A stretch of DNA of 63,307 nucleotides from NCBI GenBank assembly GCA_029838195.1, contig JALGVJ010000023.1, forward strand, positions 1 to 63,307, read 5' to 3'. Position 1 is the first letter of the stretch; each line of letters starts with the position of its first letter. This document shows, piece after piece, positions 17,220-26,840 of this stretch. The position numbers and the translations under genes were made by a program. The stretch comes from Promethearchaeota archaeon (lineage in GTDB: Archaea > Asgardarchaeota > Lokiarchaeia > Sigyniarchaeales > SOKP01). The notes beneath the pieces are model-generated. The model did no database searches. It was not told the DNA's origin and saw only the letters and a list, made by a program, of their open reading frames with translations.

Positions 17220-18719
17220 ATGATTTTCTTAAAGAAAAAAAAATTATTAAAAGATTGGAGGAAGGGAATCAATCCGAAACCAGATGTAAATTCAACCCGT
17301 ACACCGAGCGAGAACTTAAAAAACAAGCGGATCTTATTTTTAGAACCCCGTGGAGTAAAAGCTAACGTGTTTTCATTTGCGATGAGATATCCTTTACTCG
17401 GTCCTCTCCGAATGACCACCATTTTAAGACAACAAGGCTACAATGCCATTATGTACAATGAAAATCTTGCTAAAAAAGACATTTCACGTAAGATATTAAA
17501 GGCAGCGGATATCTTAATTCTTACTTTATTAACGCAAACTGCAAAAAGAGGGTATGAAATAGCCCGTAAGTATAAAGAGCTTCGGCCAGATGGTAAAGTG
17601 ATTTTTGGCGGTATTCATGTTTCGTTTAATGTTGAGGAGGCATTACCTTATTGTGATCAATTAGTTAAGGGAGAAGGAGGTTATATCATTTTAGATATAG
17701 TAGAAAATAAATTCAAGGAAAAAGTGATCGAGACTAATCGGATTAAAGATTTGGGAAATTTACCCATTCCTGATCTTAAAGCCGTGTACAATCACAAAAG
17801 AATAAAAATAGCCCCCATTTTAACTTCTCTTGGATGTCCTTGGAATTGTAGTTTTTGTTGCGTGACTTCTATGTTCGGTCATAAATATCGGCGTTTTCCA
17901 ATTGAACAGATTATTGAAACCATTAAAAAATATAAAGCTAAACGCGTGTTTTTTTTAGATGATAATTTTTGTGCGGATAAAAAGCGAATCTTGGAATTAT
18001 TTGAGCGAATTAAAGAAGAAAATCTCAAATTTAATTGGATCGCCCAAGTACGGGCAGATTTAGCACGAGATGAAGAATTCGTTAAAGAGATGGCGTTAGC
18101 GAATTGTGCCAGAGTATTCATCGGATTTGAATCCGTAAATCAAAAATCTTTGGATTCGGTGGTCAAAAATGCTACTATTGATACATACATTAATGCCGTG
18201 AAAGTATTTCATAAATATGGAATTCCCATTCATGCAATGTTTATTTTTGGTTTGGATTATGATGATAAAACGATATTTGATGAAACCGTGGAATTTTGTA
18301 AGAAAAATGGTATTGAATCGGCTCAATTTCTTGCAATTACACCTTTTCCAGGCACGCGTTTTTATGATGAGTTAGATAAATCAAGATTAATTACTTTTGA
18401 CACCGATCTCTATGATGGAAACCATATTATCATCGATCCAATGAAAATGACCCGCAGTGAACTTTATAAAGGAATTATCCGCGCATATGAACGCTTTTAT
18501 TCTTTTGGAGCACTTTTTAAAGGATTAATTCGTGATATCAAAAATTTTTCCAAAGAAAAAATAAGATCCAGGGCTTTTCGAATAAAAAAGGCGTATAATA
18601 ATTTTTGGCGATCTGTTGGATTTAAAATAATCATTCTAAAATTAAAATGGAGAAACCGAAAATACCTGAGCGAACTCGTGAACTATTCTGGACCGCACTA
18701 CTGCGAAAGCTATATCTAA
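17220..18719 (+). CDS. B12-binding-domain radical SAM protein
   Basis: 499 aa. Residues about 37-165 form a cobalamin-binding-like Rossmann domain (ILFLEPRGVKANVFSFAMRYPLLGPLRM, VIFGGIHVSFN, LVKGEGG). It lacks the classical D-x-H-x-x-G, so the cobalamin contact may be base-off without a protein His. The radical SAM core begins with the cluster motif CPWNCSFC (Cys206, Cys210, Cys213), then FFLDDNFCADK and VFIGFESVNQKSLDSV, and extends to about residue 400. The C-terminal 100 residues are basic. Members catalyse methylations and lipid or cofactor modifications; archaeal ones are often in lipid or tetrapyrrole metabolism. No substrate can be inferred here, and the gene is alone. Confidence 0.88.
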   Translation: MIFLKKKKLLKDWRKGINPKPDVNSTRTPSENLKNKRILFLEPRGVKANVFSFAMRYPLLGPLRMTTILRQQGYNAIMYNENLAKKDISRKILKAADILILTLLTQTAKRGYEIARKYKELRPDGKVIFGGIHVSFNVEEALPYCDQLVKGEGGYIILDIVENKFKEKVIETNRIKDLGNLPIPDLKAVYNHKRIKIAPILTSLGCPWNCSFCCVTSMFGHKYRRFPIEQIIETIKKYKAKRVFFLDDNFCADKKRILELFERIKEENLKFNWIAQVRADLARDEEFVKEMALANCARVFIGFESVNQKSLDSVVKNATIDTYINAVKVFHKYGIPIHAMFIFGLDYDDKTIFDETVEFCKKNGIESAQFLAITPFPGTRFYDELDKSRLITFDTDLYDGNHIIIDPMKMTRSELYKGIIRAYERFYSFGALFKGLIRDIKNFSKEKIRSRAFRIKKAYNNFWRSVGFKIIILKLKWRNRKYLSELVNYSGPHYCESYI

Positions 18720-19084
18720 CTGGGATTTGATTCTACTCTTTTTTGACTCTTTTTGGCATTAAATTCAGTCAATATTTATTGAAAGGCTTTTTAATCCTTT
18801 TTTAATTTATCGGCAATCATTTCCGCTTGGTATCTTTTCATATAGCAACTTCCTAAAATATTTAAGAAGCAATTTTCGAGAGAAAAATTAGAAAAACTAA
18901 TTTCAAAAAATTTAAAAATAACACGTCTTCTCTCAAATAATTAAAATTATTATCTGAATTTCAAAATGTTTTTGATTGGTAAACCAAAAACTCCAGATCT
19001 AATTCAAATCCTTGCGTTTTATTCTATATCTGCTTGCATTTTTATTAATGAAAGATCATGCAAAGACTTAAATACTATGGGGCA

Positions 19085-19107
19085 TATAGTATATACAATA
19101 CACTATA
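19085..19107. promoter_or_regulatory. Candidate PadR operator
   Basis: TATAGT and ACTATA are exact inverted repeats spaced by 11 bases, in an ATAC-rich block 53-75 bases before the PadR start codon. PadR-family repressors commonly autoregulate through ATAC/GTAT-type dyads of about this span. The site lies in the otherwise empty 18720-19159 interval, where a 65-codon open frame (18966-19163) has no credible protein features. Confidence 0.4.
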
Positions 19108-19159
19108 CAAAATTTAATAATAAAATTAAAAAAAAAAATAAGGTTCGGCGATACAAAAC

Positions 19160-19699
19160 ATGATAAAACGCGTTAGAGAATTAGATTCCTCAGTATTAAT
19201 GGCTTCTGAGAAATTTCGAAATTTTGTCGAGAAATTTGAATCAGAGCTCATTCGTGGCCTGAGTTCTTTGTGCATCTTATCGATTATACGCCAAGCTGGG
19301 GAAAAGGGGATTCACGGATATCAAATTTTAAAAGAGCTTCAACAAAAGACTCATGAAATGTTAATTATTGAAGAAGGCACGTTATATCCTTTATTGAAAA
19401 AATTGAGAGATGAAGGACTCATTGCCTCTATAAAGGAAAAGGGAGGTAGAAGGAGAACTTTTTATTACATGACAGAACCGGGATTTCAGATATATAATTA
19501 TCTTGCTGGATACTACTCTAAATTAATTGAGGCAATTTCTTGGTTATTCGATATTCAGGTTAATCTTCAAAAAGAGAAATATTTTTTCTGCCCAATGTGC
19601 GCAAATAAAATAGATTTGGAAGAAGATGATATTCGGTATTGTAGTGTATGCGGATATAATATTGAAAAAGATATGAAAGGAGGAATTAAAAATGAGTGA
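19160..19699 (+). CDS. PadR-family transcriptional regulator with C-terminal zinc ribbon
   Basis: 179 aa. The winged-helix PadR domain spans about residues 30-115: ILSIIRQAGEKGIHGYQILKEL, then EEGTLYPLLKKLRDEGLI and the wing GGRRRTFYYMTEPG. The final 45 residues add a zinc ribbon (CPMC ... CSVC) not found in minimal PadR proteins. It overlaps the next gene by 8 bases, a normal PadR/HAAS operon arrangement in which the repressor controls the adjacent membrane protein. The dyad at 19085-19107 is the likely operator. The effector is unknown; the zinc ribbon could be structural or redox/metal-responsive. Confidence 0.88.
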   Translation: MIKRVRELDSSVLMASEKFRNFVEKFESELIRGLSSLCILSIIRQAGEKGIHGYQILKELQQKTHEMLIIEEGTLYPLLKKLRDEGLIASIKEKGGRRRTFYYMTEPGFQIYNYLAGYYSKLIEAISWLFDIQVNLQKEKYFFCPMCANKIDLEEDDIRYCSVCGYNIEKDMKGGIKNE

Positions 19700-20732
19700 A
19701 AAACAAGTAGAATTGATAATAGAAGAATATCTTAAAATTGTTAAAAAAAAGTTGCCCGATTGGCTTAAAGATGATAAAAATGAAATAAGAGAGATCATGA
19801 GCCAATTAAGAGACCATTTATGGTCTAAGGCAGAAGAATTATCGGATACGGGAATTCCTACGGAAGAATCTGCTCGTTTAGCAATTGCTCACATGGGGAG
19901 TCCGGACTCCATTGTTAGGGAGTACAAAAAGAGAGGAACTCCCTACATGTATATCACGAAAGAGTTATGGCCTCTTTACAAGAAAGTATTGGCGATATTA
20001 TTTACCGTAGTGATCATCCTAAATGTTATTTCAATCGTTTTTGCGGTGATTGAAGGAAATTGGAGTGCGGCTTTTAACCTATTTGGAATATTTTCTAATT
20101 TTGCGGTAATTTTCACGATTGTTACGATTATCTTTGTAGTGCTTTCTAAAGAGGGATATTTACCCGAAGATCTTAAGTCTAAAAGTGAATTGAAACGGGA
20201 AGAAAAAGAATTAAAAAAAGCCAGAGAATTAGGAATGCCCATTTCACCAAAAACGGGGAAGCCGTTAAAGCCTTTTGTCAAACCTCTTGAAAAAATTGTC
20301 GGTGGAATTTTTGGAATTGCTTTTGGCTTTTTGTTATTAGCTTTTCCATTTCCTACATTGATTCCCTTATTTCATCCCATCTTCTTACTAATAATGCGGG
20401 TAGCGGGGCTCATAATAATAATAGAAGGCTGCTTGGGAATGGGACGTGGATTAATCGGAAATCGGGATCCAGAAATACACCAAGTTATCTTGATCGTTCT
20501 CATAATTTTAGATCTCATATCAATTCCGATTATTATTTACATTTTCAGGAACCCGGAGATTTTACCATTTATTATCTATGATGATGGGCAGTTTATCAAT
20601 TTAGGAGTGAGTTCAGAGCTATATTTCGCGGTAAACATTATTTTTGCTATTATTATCATTCTTACTCTAATTGGCATTGCTGAAAATATTTATAACGCCG
20701 GCAAATTGCAAAGGTATAAGGTTAAATATTAA
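19692..20732 (+). CDS. HAAS-domain membrane protein
   Basis: 346 aa. Residues 1-80 form a HAAS-like helical domain: IIEEYLKIVKKKLPDW, REIMSQLRDHLWSKAEEL, PTEESARLAIAHMGSP. This is the conserved partner domain of PadR regulators. About six membrane helices follow (roughly 95-120, 130-150, 215-240, 245-265, 285-305, 320-340), with a basic cytoplasmic loop around residues 160-200. The start overlaps the PadR gene and is preceded by a strong Shine-Dalgarno, AAAGGAGG at 19676-19683. It probably senses or responds to membrane or envelope state, but no transport motif is visible. Confidence 0.8.
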   Translation: MSEKQVELIIEEYLKIVKKKLPDWLKDDKNEIREIMSQLRDHLWSKAEELSDTGIPTEESARLAIAHMGSPDSIVREYKKRGTPYMYITKELWPLYKKVLAILFTVVIILNVISIVFAVIEGNWSAAFNLFGIFSNFAVIFTIVTIIFVVLSKEGYLPEDLKSKSELKREEKELKKARELGMPISPKTGKPLKPFVKPLEKIVGGIFGIAFGFLLLAFPFPTLIPLFHPIFLLIMRVAGLIIIIEGCLGMGRGLIGNRDPEIHQVILIVLIILDLISIPIIIYIFRNPEILPFIIYDDGQFINLGVSSELYFAVNIIFAIIIILTLIGIAENIYNAGKLQRYKVKY

Positions 20733-20854
20733 AACTAAATTTTTTTTATTCTATTCTAATTTCTATTTATTCATTCTTTCTTTCATTCTTTTCTCAGATT
20801 TAATATAATCTAAGAACATTTATTTTGAGATAAAAAAATGATTGTATCTTTTGA

Positions 20855-22921
20855 TTAATTGCTAATGTTAAATTTAGCTTTTAAAAGATCTTGTGGTTTA
20901 GAGGAAGATCCTAGTAATAATTCATATTCAGAAGGTTCTATTATCCATTTATTCTTTTCCGCATCGAAAAAAGCTAAATTATCCGTATTTAATGTTAATG
21001 TGCAAGTTTTAGTTTCACCCGGCTGTAAAGCGATTTTTTTAAAGCCTTTTAATTCTTTAACGGCTCTCTCTATTGAAGGGTTTTTATAACCGACGTAGAG
21101 TTGCGCAATTTCCTCGCCAAACATTTTACCCTGATTGGTAATATCGAACTTGATGGTAATGGAATCTCCTTTTGTCACGTTTGAAGAATCCAAGCGTAAA
21201 TTATAGTAGGTAAAATAGGTATAACTCAACCCGTGACCGAAATAAAAAGTAGGTTCAAATTTCTGTTTGTCCATCAATCTATAGCCGTGGTAATATCCAT
21301 ATTCGATTTCTTCAGCTTCTCTATCAAAATAAGGAAGTTGGTCTTGAGATTTTGGAAATGTCACAGGCAATTTAGCCGAAGGATTAACATCTCCGAAAAT
21401 GATTTCCCCAATAGCAGTTCCTTCTTCCATTCCAGCATACCATGCCATTAATATTGCTTTGCAAGATTCTTTCCAAGACTCCATGATGATAGCACTTCCT
21501 CCTTTCATTACTACAATGCAATTAGGATTTATCTCGGATACTTTTAAAATTAATTCTTCATCTACAGGACGCAAGGTTAAGGAAACTCTATCTCCTCCAA
21601 CCGTTCGAATATATTCTCCCTCATCTCGATGGGTATATCCTACCACGATAATTATTGCATCCGCAGTTCGAATATCTTCAACATTTTCTTGAATATTCTT
21701 ACCTTCATTATATATAACTTGAATATTCTTACTCGCACTTCTTTTTATTCCTTCCAGAGGAGTAACAACGTAGGGAGGATAGACTCTACTGCTCCCGTGA
21801 TCGCCCGTATTTTCCATGCTAGCCAGTTTGCCCAAAACTACAATTTTTTTAATTGAATGTCTATCTAAAGGAAGCAAGTTGTTTTGATTTTTTAACAAGA
21901 CAATGCTTTTTCTTGCAGCTTCAAGAGCCAATTGAATATGTTCTTTACATGAAATTCTATCCGTGGTATAAATCGTAGGATCTATGCTTGATTCAAATTG
22001 TATGAGCATCCTTAAGATCCTTAAAACTGAATCGTTAATTTGTTCTTCCGTGATATCTCCATTTTTCAGGTATTGCATTAATTTTTTTGGCTTCATTTTC
22101 CATTGAAAAGGCATTTCAATATCCACGCCAGCATTTACAGCCTGCTTTCCATCCCGAATACCGAAAAGGAAATCCGTGATGACAAATCCTCTAAACCCCC
22201 AATCTTGCTTCAAAATTTCCGTTAATAAATGACGATTATGCCCACAATAATGGCCATTAACTTTATTATAAGCGCTCATTATCGAAGCAACTCCAGCATC
22301 AACGCATTTTTTAAAATGGGGTAAATATATTTCTCTCAATGTTCTCTCATTAATCTTCACGTTTACTTTAAACCGAGCATTTTCCATGCTATTACACGCA
22401 TAATGTTTCGCACACGCCATTACGTGTTTCTGAACACCCCTCACGAGCGCAGCCCCCATCTCGCCTAAATGATACGGATCCTCACCGTACGTTTCTTGAG
22501 CTCGTCCCCATGCCGGATGTCTCAGCAAGTTAATGCATACCCCTCCAAAAAAATTAGCTCCCATCGCTCTTGCCTCCATCCCAATGGCCTTTCCTATTCT
22601 TTCCTCCAGATTAATATCCCACGAGGCACCTCTTGCCATTGAGACAGGAAAACATGTAGCATTCCCCATTACGACGCCTCTTGGGCCATCTGTAAATTTA
22701 ATCCCCGGAATGCCTAATCTTTTATTAACACCTGCTGGGATGGGTTTTTTATTATATCGAATTGCCATGGAAAGTCCATTTCTTAGAAGTGTACCATCTC
22801 CAGACATTTGTTTAAGTTTCTCTTTCAAGGTCATGCGCGATAAAATTTCTCTAGCCTTTTCTTCGATCTGTTGCTCAGTTAATCTCTTGAAACTTGACCA
22901 ATTTATCTTATTTACTGACAT
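20855..22921 (-). CDS. Glycoside hydrolase family 3 (beta-glucosidase/xylosidase type)
   Basis: 688 aa, full length for a three-domain GH3. The N-terminal barrel shows TDGPRGV, a WGRAQETYGEDPYHLGEMG segment, AKHYACNSMEN and SIMSAYNKVNG. The catalytic nucleophile is in GFRGFVITDF (Asp250). The second alpha/beta sandwich contains IVVGYTHRDEGEYI, which likely holds the acid/base Glu. The C-terminal fibronectin-like domain (YFGHGLSYTYF, LQPGETKTCTL) is complete. No signal peptide is seen, so it is likely intracellular, acting on imported oligosaccharides. This fits with the three GPH-type transporters. Exo-beta-glycosidase activity is well supported; the sugar is not. Confidence 0.92.
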   Translation of the reverse strand: MSVNKINWSSFKRLTEQQIEEKAREILSRMTLKEKLKQMSGDGTLLRNGLSMAIRYNKKPIPAGVNKRLGIPGIKFTDGPRGVVMGNATCFPVSMARGASWDINLEERIGKAIGMEARAMGANFFGGVCINLLRHPAWGRAQETYGEDPYHLGEMGAALVRGVQKHVMACAKHYACNSMENARFKVNVKINERTLREIYLPHFKKCVDAGVASIMSAYNKVNGHYCGHNRHLLTEILKQDWGFRGFVITDFLFGIRDGKQAVNAGVDIEMPFQWKMKPKKLMQYLKNGDITEEQINDSVLRILRMLIQFESSIDPTIYTTDRISCKEHIQLALEAARKSIVLLKNQNNLLPLDRHSIKKIVVLGKLASMENTGDHGSSRVYPPYVVTPLEGIKRSASKNIQVIYNEGKNIQENVEDIRTADAIIIVVGYTHRDEGEYIRTVGGDRVSLTLRPVDEELILKVSEINPNCIVVMKGGSAIIMESWKESCKAILMAWYAGMEEGTAIGEIIFGDVNPSAKLPVTFPKSQDQLPYFDREAEEIEYGYYHGYRLMDKQKFEPTFYFGHGLSYTYFTYYNLRLDSSNVTKGDSITIKFDITNQGKMFGEEIAQLYVGYKNPSIERAVKELKGFKKIALQPGETKTCTLTLNTDNLAFFDAEKNKWIIEPSEYELLLGSSSKPQDLLKAKFNISN

Positions 22922-23166
22922 GATTAATGCATTTTTATTAAAATACTTATTAAAATTTTGCTCATCATGATTTTGCCTTAATGATTTTTCTATTAATAAT
23001 GTCCATTTAAATAACTTTATTTAACTCTTATACCATTCATTTCTGGTGTTTCTCTCCTGGAACGTTTTTTTAAAAGCAAAAATTCAGAGAACAAAATTTA
23101 AAATCTATAAATTGGTGAATTTAATATGAAGACAATAAGAATTCTACAAAGCCGCTTATTTGTTAG

Positions 23167-24663
23167 TTATTTGCCTCTTGCTTTTGGGATTAATAAAACA
23201 AAATTGCTACCTTTTTTATGATCTCCTGTTACCTTATCTTCTACCCATATCTCTCCACCATAGCTTTCAATAATTTTTTTCACTAAAAAGAGTCCTAATC
23301 CCATGCCTTTCGAATGCTTTTCTTGAATATAACCTTGATTAAAAACAAGTTCTTTCATGTCATCGGAAATTCCTCTCGCATTATCTTTAAATTCAAATTT
23401 GAAGTAATTTTTATTTTTCTTTTTTACTTGGGAGATAAATACATGAATTTTTGCAATGGAATTCCTATTATAAATAATGGCGTTAAACAAGATATTTTCA
23501 AAAACATCACGTAAGAGATCATTTCCTCGTATTTTAATACTCTCATGAGGCGTGGATAGAATAATAGAAATTTTCTTTCTAGAAAAACTATTTTTTACAA
23601 ACTCGATTGACGCTTTTAAAATTGTTATGGCATCCATGATTTTTAATGAAACCCGTGATTCATCAACTTCCGACAATTTTCTTACATTTTTGATTAGTTC
23701 TTTTCCTCTATTTACTTGTTCTTCTATAATATCTAAAAATTCAATTTTTTGTTCTTGATGATCTGCTATATTATTAAATAAAATTAATAACTCATGAGAT
23801 GATTTTATATTTTGAAGGATATTTAGTATGTCATGAGCTAATATATCTTTATAAAACGTGGCTTGTTCAAACGCCTCTCGATACTTTTTTTCTGACTCTT
23901 TTAATTTTTGTTCAGCTATTTTTTGATTTGTACTATCTCTTATTACTCCTATAAATTTATAATTATCCTTTTGAACAATAACATTTCCTCTAACATGGGC
24001 TGTAATATAATGTCCTTTTTCATGCTTTATTCTATATTCTGCCGATATGACCCTTTTTGATTTAATAGCTTCTTCTATTTCTCTTGATATTTCTGACATG
24101 TCCTCTGGATGTGCTAATTGAGAAATATTCAAACCAATTACTTGTTCTGGTCGATATCCTAACATTTCTTGAATATGGGAATTTACATAGGAAATTTTCA
24201 TTGAACCATTTACCTCCACTACGATGTCGGAGATATTATCAAGAAGTGTTGTATATTTACTTTCTGATTCTACTACTTTTCGTTTCATTTTTATTTTTTC
24301 TGAAATATCCCTACTGATACCAAATATCACTTCTTGGTTATTCCATTTAACTCGAACCGCTTTAGTTTCAACTGGAATTAATGTTCCATATATATCAATA
24401 AGAGGTATGGGACAAATATCGGTTTTTCCTTCAATTATTTGCTTGAAAATGAGACGAGCTTCTTCATGAAATTCAAGAGGATGTAAATCTACTAAATGTT
24501 TTTTTAAAATTTTTTGTTCTGAATATTTAAGACGTTTTAAAACCATGGGATTAGCTTTTAATATATTTCCTTTTAAATCTAAAACGAAAATCATATCAGT
24601 GATGGAATCAATTAAAGATTGGAGATCTTCTAATGATTCTTTTCCTAAATTGCTAACGTTCAC
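23167..24663 (-). CDS. PAS-PAS sensor histidine kinase
   Basis: 498 aa, soluble. Two PAS domains (about 13-122 and 137-250; the second has LGYRPEQVIGLNISQLAHPEDM and a C-terminal YKFIGVIRDST) are followed by a short linker. The dimerisation/H-box is YKDILAHDILNILQNIKSS, with the candidate phospho-acceptor His277. The ATPase domain (about 385-495) shows the N-box region (DVFENILFNAIIYN), G1 (DNARGIS) and G2 (KGMGLGLFLVKKIIESYGGEIWVED). There is no membrane segment and no receiver domain. No response regulator is adjacent, so the partner is elsewhere. The ligand of the PAS domains is unknown, and no haem or flavin motif is evident. Confidence 0.88.
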   Translation of the reverse strand: MNVSNLGKESLEDLQSLIDSITDMIFVLDLKGNILKANPMVLKRLKYSEQKILKKHLVDLHPLEFHEEARLIFKQIIEGKTDICPIPLIDIYGTLIPVETKAVRVKWNNQEVIFGISRDISEKIKMKRKVVESESKYTTLLDNISDIVVEVNGSMKISYVNSHIQEMLGYRPEQVIGLNISQLAHPEDMSEISREIEEAIKSKRVISAEYRIKHEKGHYITAHVRGNVIVQKDNYKFIGVIRDSTNQKIAEQKLKESEKKYREAFEQATFYKDILAHDILNILQNIKSSHELLILFNNIADHQEQKIEFLDIIEEQVNRGKELIKNVRKLSEVDESRVSLKIMDAITILKASIEFVKNSFSRKKISIILSTPHESIKIRGNDLLRDVFENILFNAIIYNRNSIAKIHVFISQVKKKNKNYFKFEFKDNARGISDDMKELVFNQGYIQEKHSKGMGLGLFLVKKIIESYGGEIWVEDKVTGDHKKGSNFVLLIPKARGK

Positions 24664-25008
24664 AATATCCCCGTGAAAATATTAACCGCTTGTTATATAA
24701 TAAACAAGAAAATTCTAATATTTAACATTAATAAAATATAAAAAATTATATTATTAAATCAAAAAAAAATTAATTAGAAAAAAAATACTCACCTTTAGTA
24801 AAAGAGTCATATTTCATTGATTTTTAAATATTTTTCCATTTTTAATACTTTTTTCATAATTCTAACCAGTTCATGATAAGGAGAACACTTCAAAAATCAT
24901 GAAATAAAAGTGAATTTCCAATACTCTCATGATTTTGAGAGATTAATAAACTTAAAATTGAAGGGATTCATATTTTTTACTATAATATTAGTCCATGTGA
25001 AATCAAAC
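24664..25008. other. Divergent intergenic region, no gene
   Basis: About 345 AT-rich bases between the histidine kinase and the ACT-domain gene. An open frame enters the ACT gene from 24910 but has no family homology before ATG 25009. The interval holds the two divergent promoters; I see no distinctive repeat. Confidence 0.4.
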
Positions 25009-25278
25009 ATGAAGGCTATTGTTAGCGTGATTGGAATTGATAAACCGGGTATTGTTGCCGGGGTTTCTTCCGTTTTAGCAGAACATGACGTGAACATACG
25101 GGATATCTCTCAATCGTTTGCTCATGAATTCTTTACAATGATAATGGTCGTTGATTTTGAAAAAAGTACTTCTACTTTAAAAGAAGTCGCAGAAGACTTA
25201 AAAAAGGTAGGGGAAAAAATCGGTATTTTTGTATCCATTCAACATGAGGATGTATTTAAGAGAATGCATCGAATTTAA
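25009..25278 (+). CDS. ACT-domain protein, UPF0237 family
   Basis: 89 aa, a stand-alone ACT domain: MKAIVSVIGIDKPGIVAGVSSVLAEHDVNIRDISQ-type start, then FFTMIMVVDFE and the C-terminal helix/strand ending QHEDVFKRMHRI. I chose ATG 25009 because the protein then begins exactly at the domain, as family members do; an in-frame ATG at 24910 would add 33 residues without homology. ACT domains bind amino acids or similar ligands. The UPF0237 member is almost always encoded just before a UPF0210 protein, as here (58-base gap), so it probably regulates it. Cytoplasmic. Confidence 0.9.
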   Translation: MKAIVSVIGIDKPGIVAGVSSVLAEHDVNIRDISQSFAHEFFTMIMVVDFEKSTSTLKEVAEDLKKVGEKIGIFVSIQHEDVFKRMHRI

Positions 25279-25336
25279 ATTCTAAAAATCTCGTGATTAT
25301 TAAGAGTGAAGAGTACCAATATAAGAGGTAAGAATA

Positions 25337-26794
25337 ATGACATTTTCTCCAGAAGAAGTATTAGAAACAAAAAAGATGTTTGAAGAACAAGGATTGGACG
25401 TCCGCACGATTACCATGGGCATAAATTTATTGGATTGCGTGGATAGTGCCCTTGAAATCATGCAAGAGAACATCAAGAATAAAATAATTTCTTTAGCCGA
25501 GCACCTCGATGAAGTAGCAAAATCCATTGAAGAAGATTATGGGATTCCCATTATTAATCGCAGGATTACCATTACGCCCATCTCTCTACTTTTAGGCGCT
25601 TTAAAAGAAGTTCAAGACATGCCTCTCGAAGATATTCATGCATTTAATGATCCTTTATTCCACAAATATAAAGTAGCAAGCCCTCAAATTTCTCCTGAAG
25701 TTTTAAATTCCATGACCTCCATCGCTAGAATTCTTGATGAGGCAGCTGAAAAAGTACACGTGGATTTTCTGGGAGGATTCTCCGCCTTGGTACATAAAGG
25801 CTTCACGCGAGCAGATCTCTGCGTGCTCCAAAGCCTCCCCGAGGTTTTATCCAGTACAAAATATGTGTGTAGTTCTGTTAACGTCGCTACTACTCGCTCA
25901 GGCATGAACATGAATGCTGTTAAAATGATGGGAGAAATTATTCATCAAATTGCGATGAATACTCGAGAGAATAATTCAATTGGATGTGCAAAACTCGTTG
26001 TCTTTTCTAATGCAGTTGAAGATAATCCTTTCATGGCCGGGGGATTCCATGGAATCGGAGAAGCAGAATGTTGCATAAATGTAGGCGTTTCTGGACCCGG
26101 TGTAATCCGAAACGTTGTTCGACACCTAAGAAAAACGGATTTCGAAACATTAGCGGAAAACATCAAGAAAACCGCATTTAAAATTACGAGGGTGGGACAA
26201 TTGGTGGCTCAAGAAGCAGCTAAACGTCTCGGTGTACCATTTGGTATCGTAGACGTTTCATTAGCTCCTACTACAAGACCCTACGATAGTGTGGCGGGAA
26301 TTCTAGAAGAAATGGGCTTGGAAACGGTTGGAGGGCCGGGTACTACCGCTGCTCTCGCTCTCCTAACAGATGCCGTGAAAAAAGGGGGACTCATGGCAAG
26401 CTCATATGTCGGAGGACTTTCAGGTGCGTTCATCCCTGTCAGCGAAGATAAAATTATGACCGATGCAGCTCGAAAGAGAGTTCTCACGCTCGAAAAATTA
26501 GAAGCCATGACTAGCGTCTGTTCTGTAGGTCTCGATATGATTTGCATCCCCGGTTCCACGCCACCAAGTACAATTTCCGGAATTATTGCGGACGAAGCTA
26601 CCATTGGCATGATTAACGGGAAAACCACGGGAATTAGAATTATACCCGTTATTGGTAAAGAAGCGGGGGAAGAGGTGGAATTCGGAGGATTACTAGGACG
26701 CTCCGTGGTCATGCCAGTTAAGAGAATTTCATGTGATTCTTTCATAAATCGACAAGGAAGATTTCCGGCACCCGTTCATTCCCAAAGAAATTAA
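25337..26794 (+). CDS. UPF0210 (DUF711/PFL) family protein
   Basis: 485 aa, about 450 being usual. It has the expected N-terminal segment (VLETKKMFEEQGLDVRTITMGINLLDC) and core motifs such as FLGGFSALVHKG, CSSVNVATTRSGMNMNAVKMMG and GGFHGIGEAECCINVGVSGPG, continuing to SVGLDMICIPGSTPPSTISGII. The fold is related to glycyl-radical-enzyme (PFL)-like barrels, but no activating radical SAM partner or glycyl-radical loop is evident. The function is not established for the family. The constant pairing with the ACT protein suggests an amino-acid-related metabolic role. Operon with 25009. Confidence 0.88.
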   Translation: MTFSPEEVLETKKMFEEQGLDVRTITMGINLLDCVDSALEIMQENIKNKIISLAEHLDEVAKSIEEDYGIPIINRRITITPISLLLGALKEVQDMPLEDIHAFNDPLFHKYKVASPQISPEVLNSMTSIARILDEAAEKVHVDFLGGFSALVHKGFTRADLCVLQSLPEVLSSTKYVCSSVNVATTRSGMNMNAVKMMGEIIHQIAMNTRENNSIGCAKLVVFSNAVEDNPFMAGGFHGIGEAECCINVGVSGPGVIRNVVRHLRKTDFETLAENIKKTAFKITRVGQLVAQEAAKRLGVPFGIVDVSLAPTTRPYDSVAGILEEMGLETVGGPGTTAALALLTDAVKKGGLMASSYVGGLSGAFIPVSEDKIMTDAARKRVLTLEKLEAMTSVCSVGLDMICIPGSTPPSTISGIIADEATIGMINGKTTGIRIIPVIGKEAGEEVEFGGLLGRSVVMPVKRISCDSFINRQGRFPAPVHSQRN

Positions 26795-26840
26795 AATTCC
26801 TTTCCAAGAAAATTTAAATGAATTAGAAAGAAGATTCAAA

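Noticed and set aside
18966..19163. 65-codon open frame upstream of the PadR gene
   Set aside because: No homology-like pattern, poor composition, overlaps the PadR start and contains the candidate operator. Treated as chance.
24910..25008. N-terminal extension of the ACT-domain protein
   Set aside because: The 33 additional residues have no family match, and the domain begins exactly at ATG 25009.
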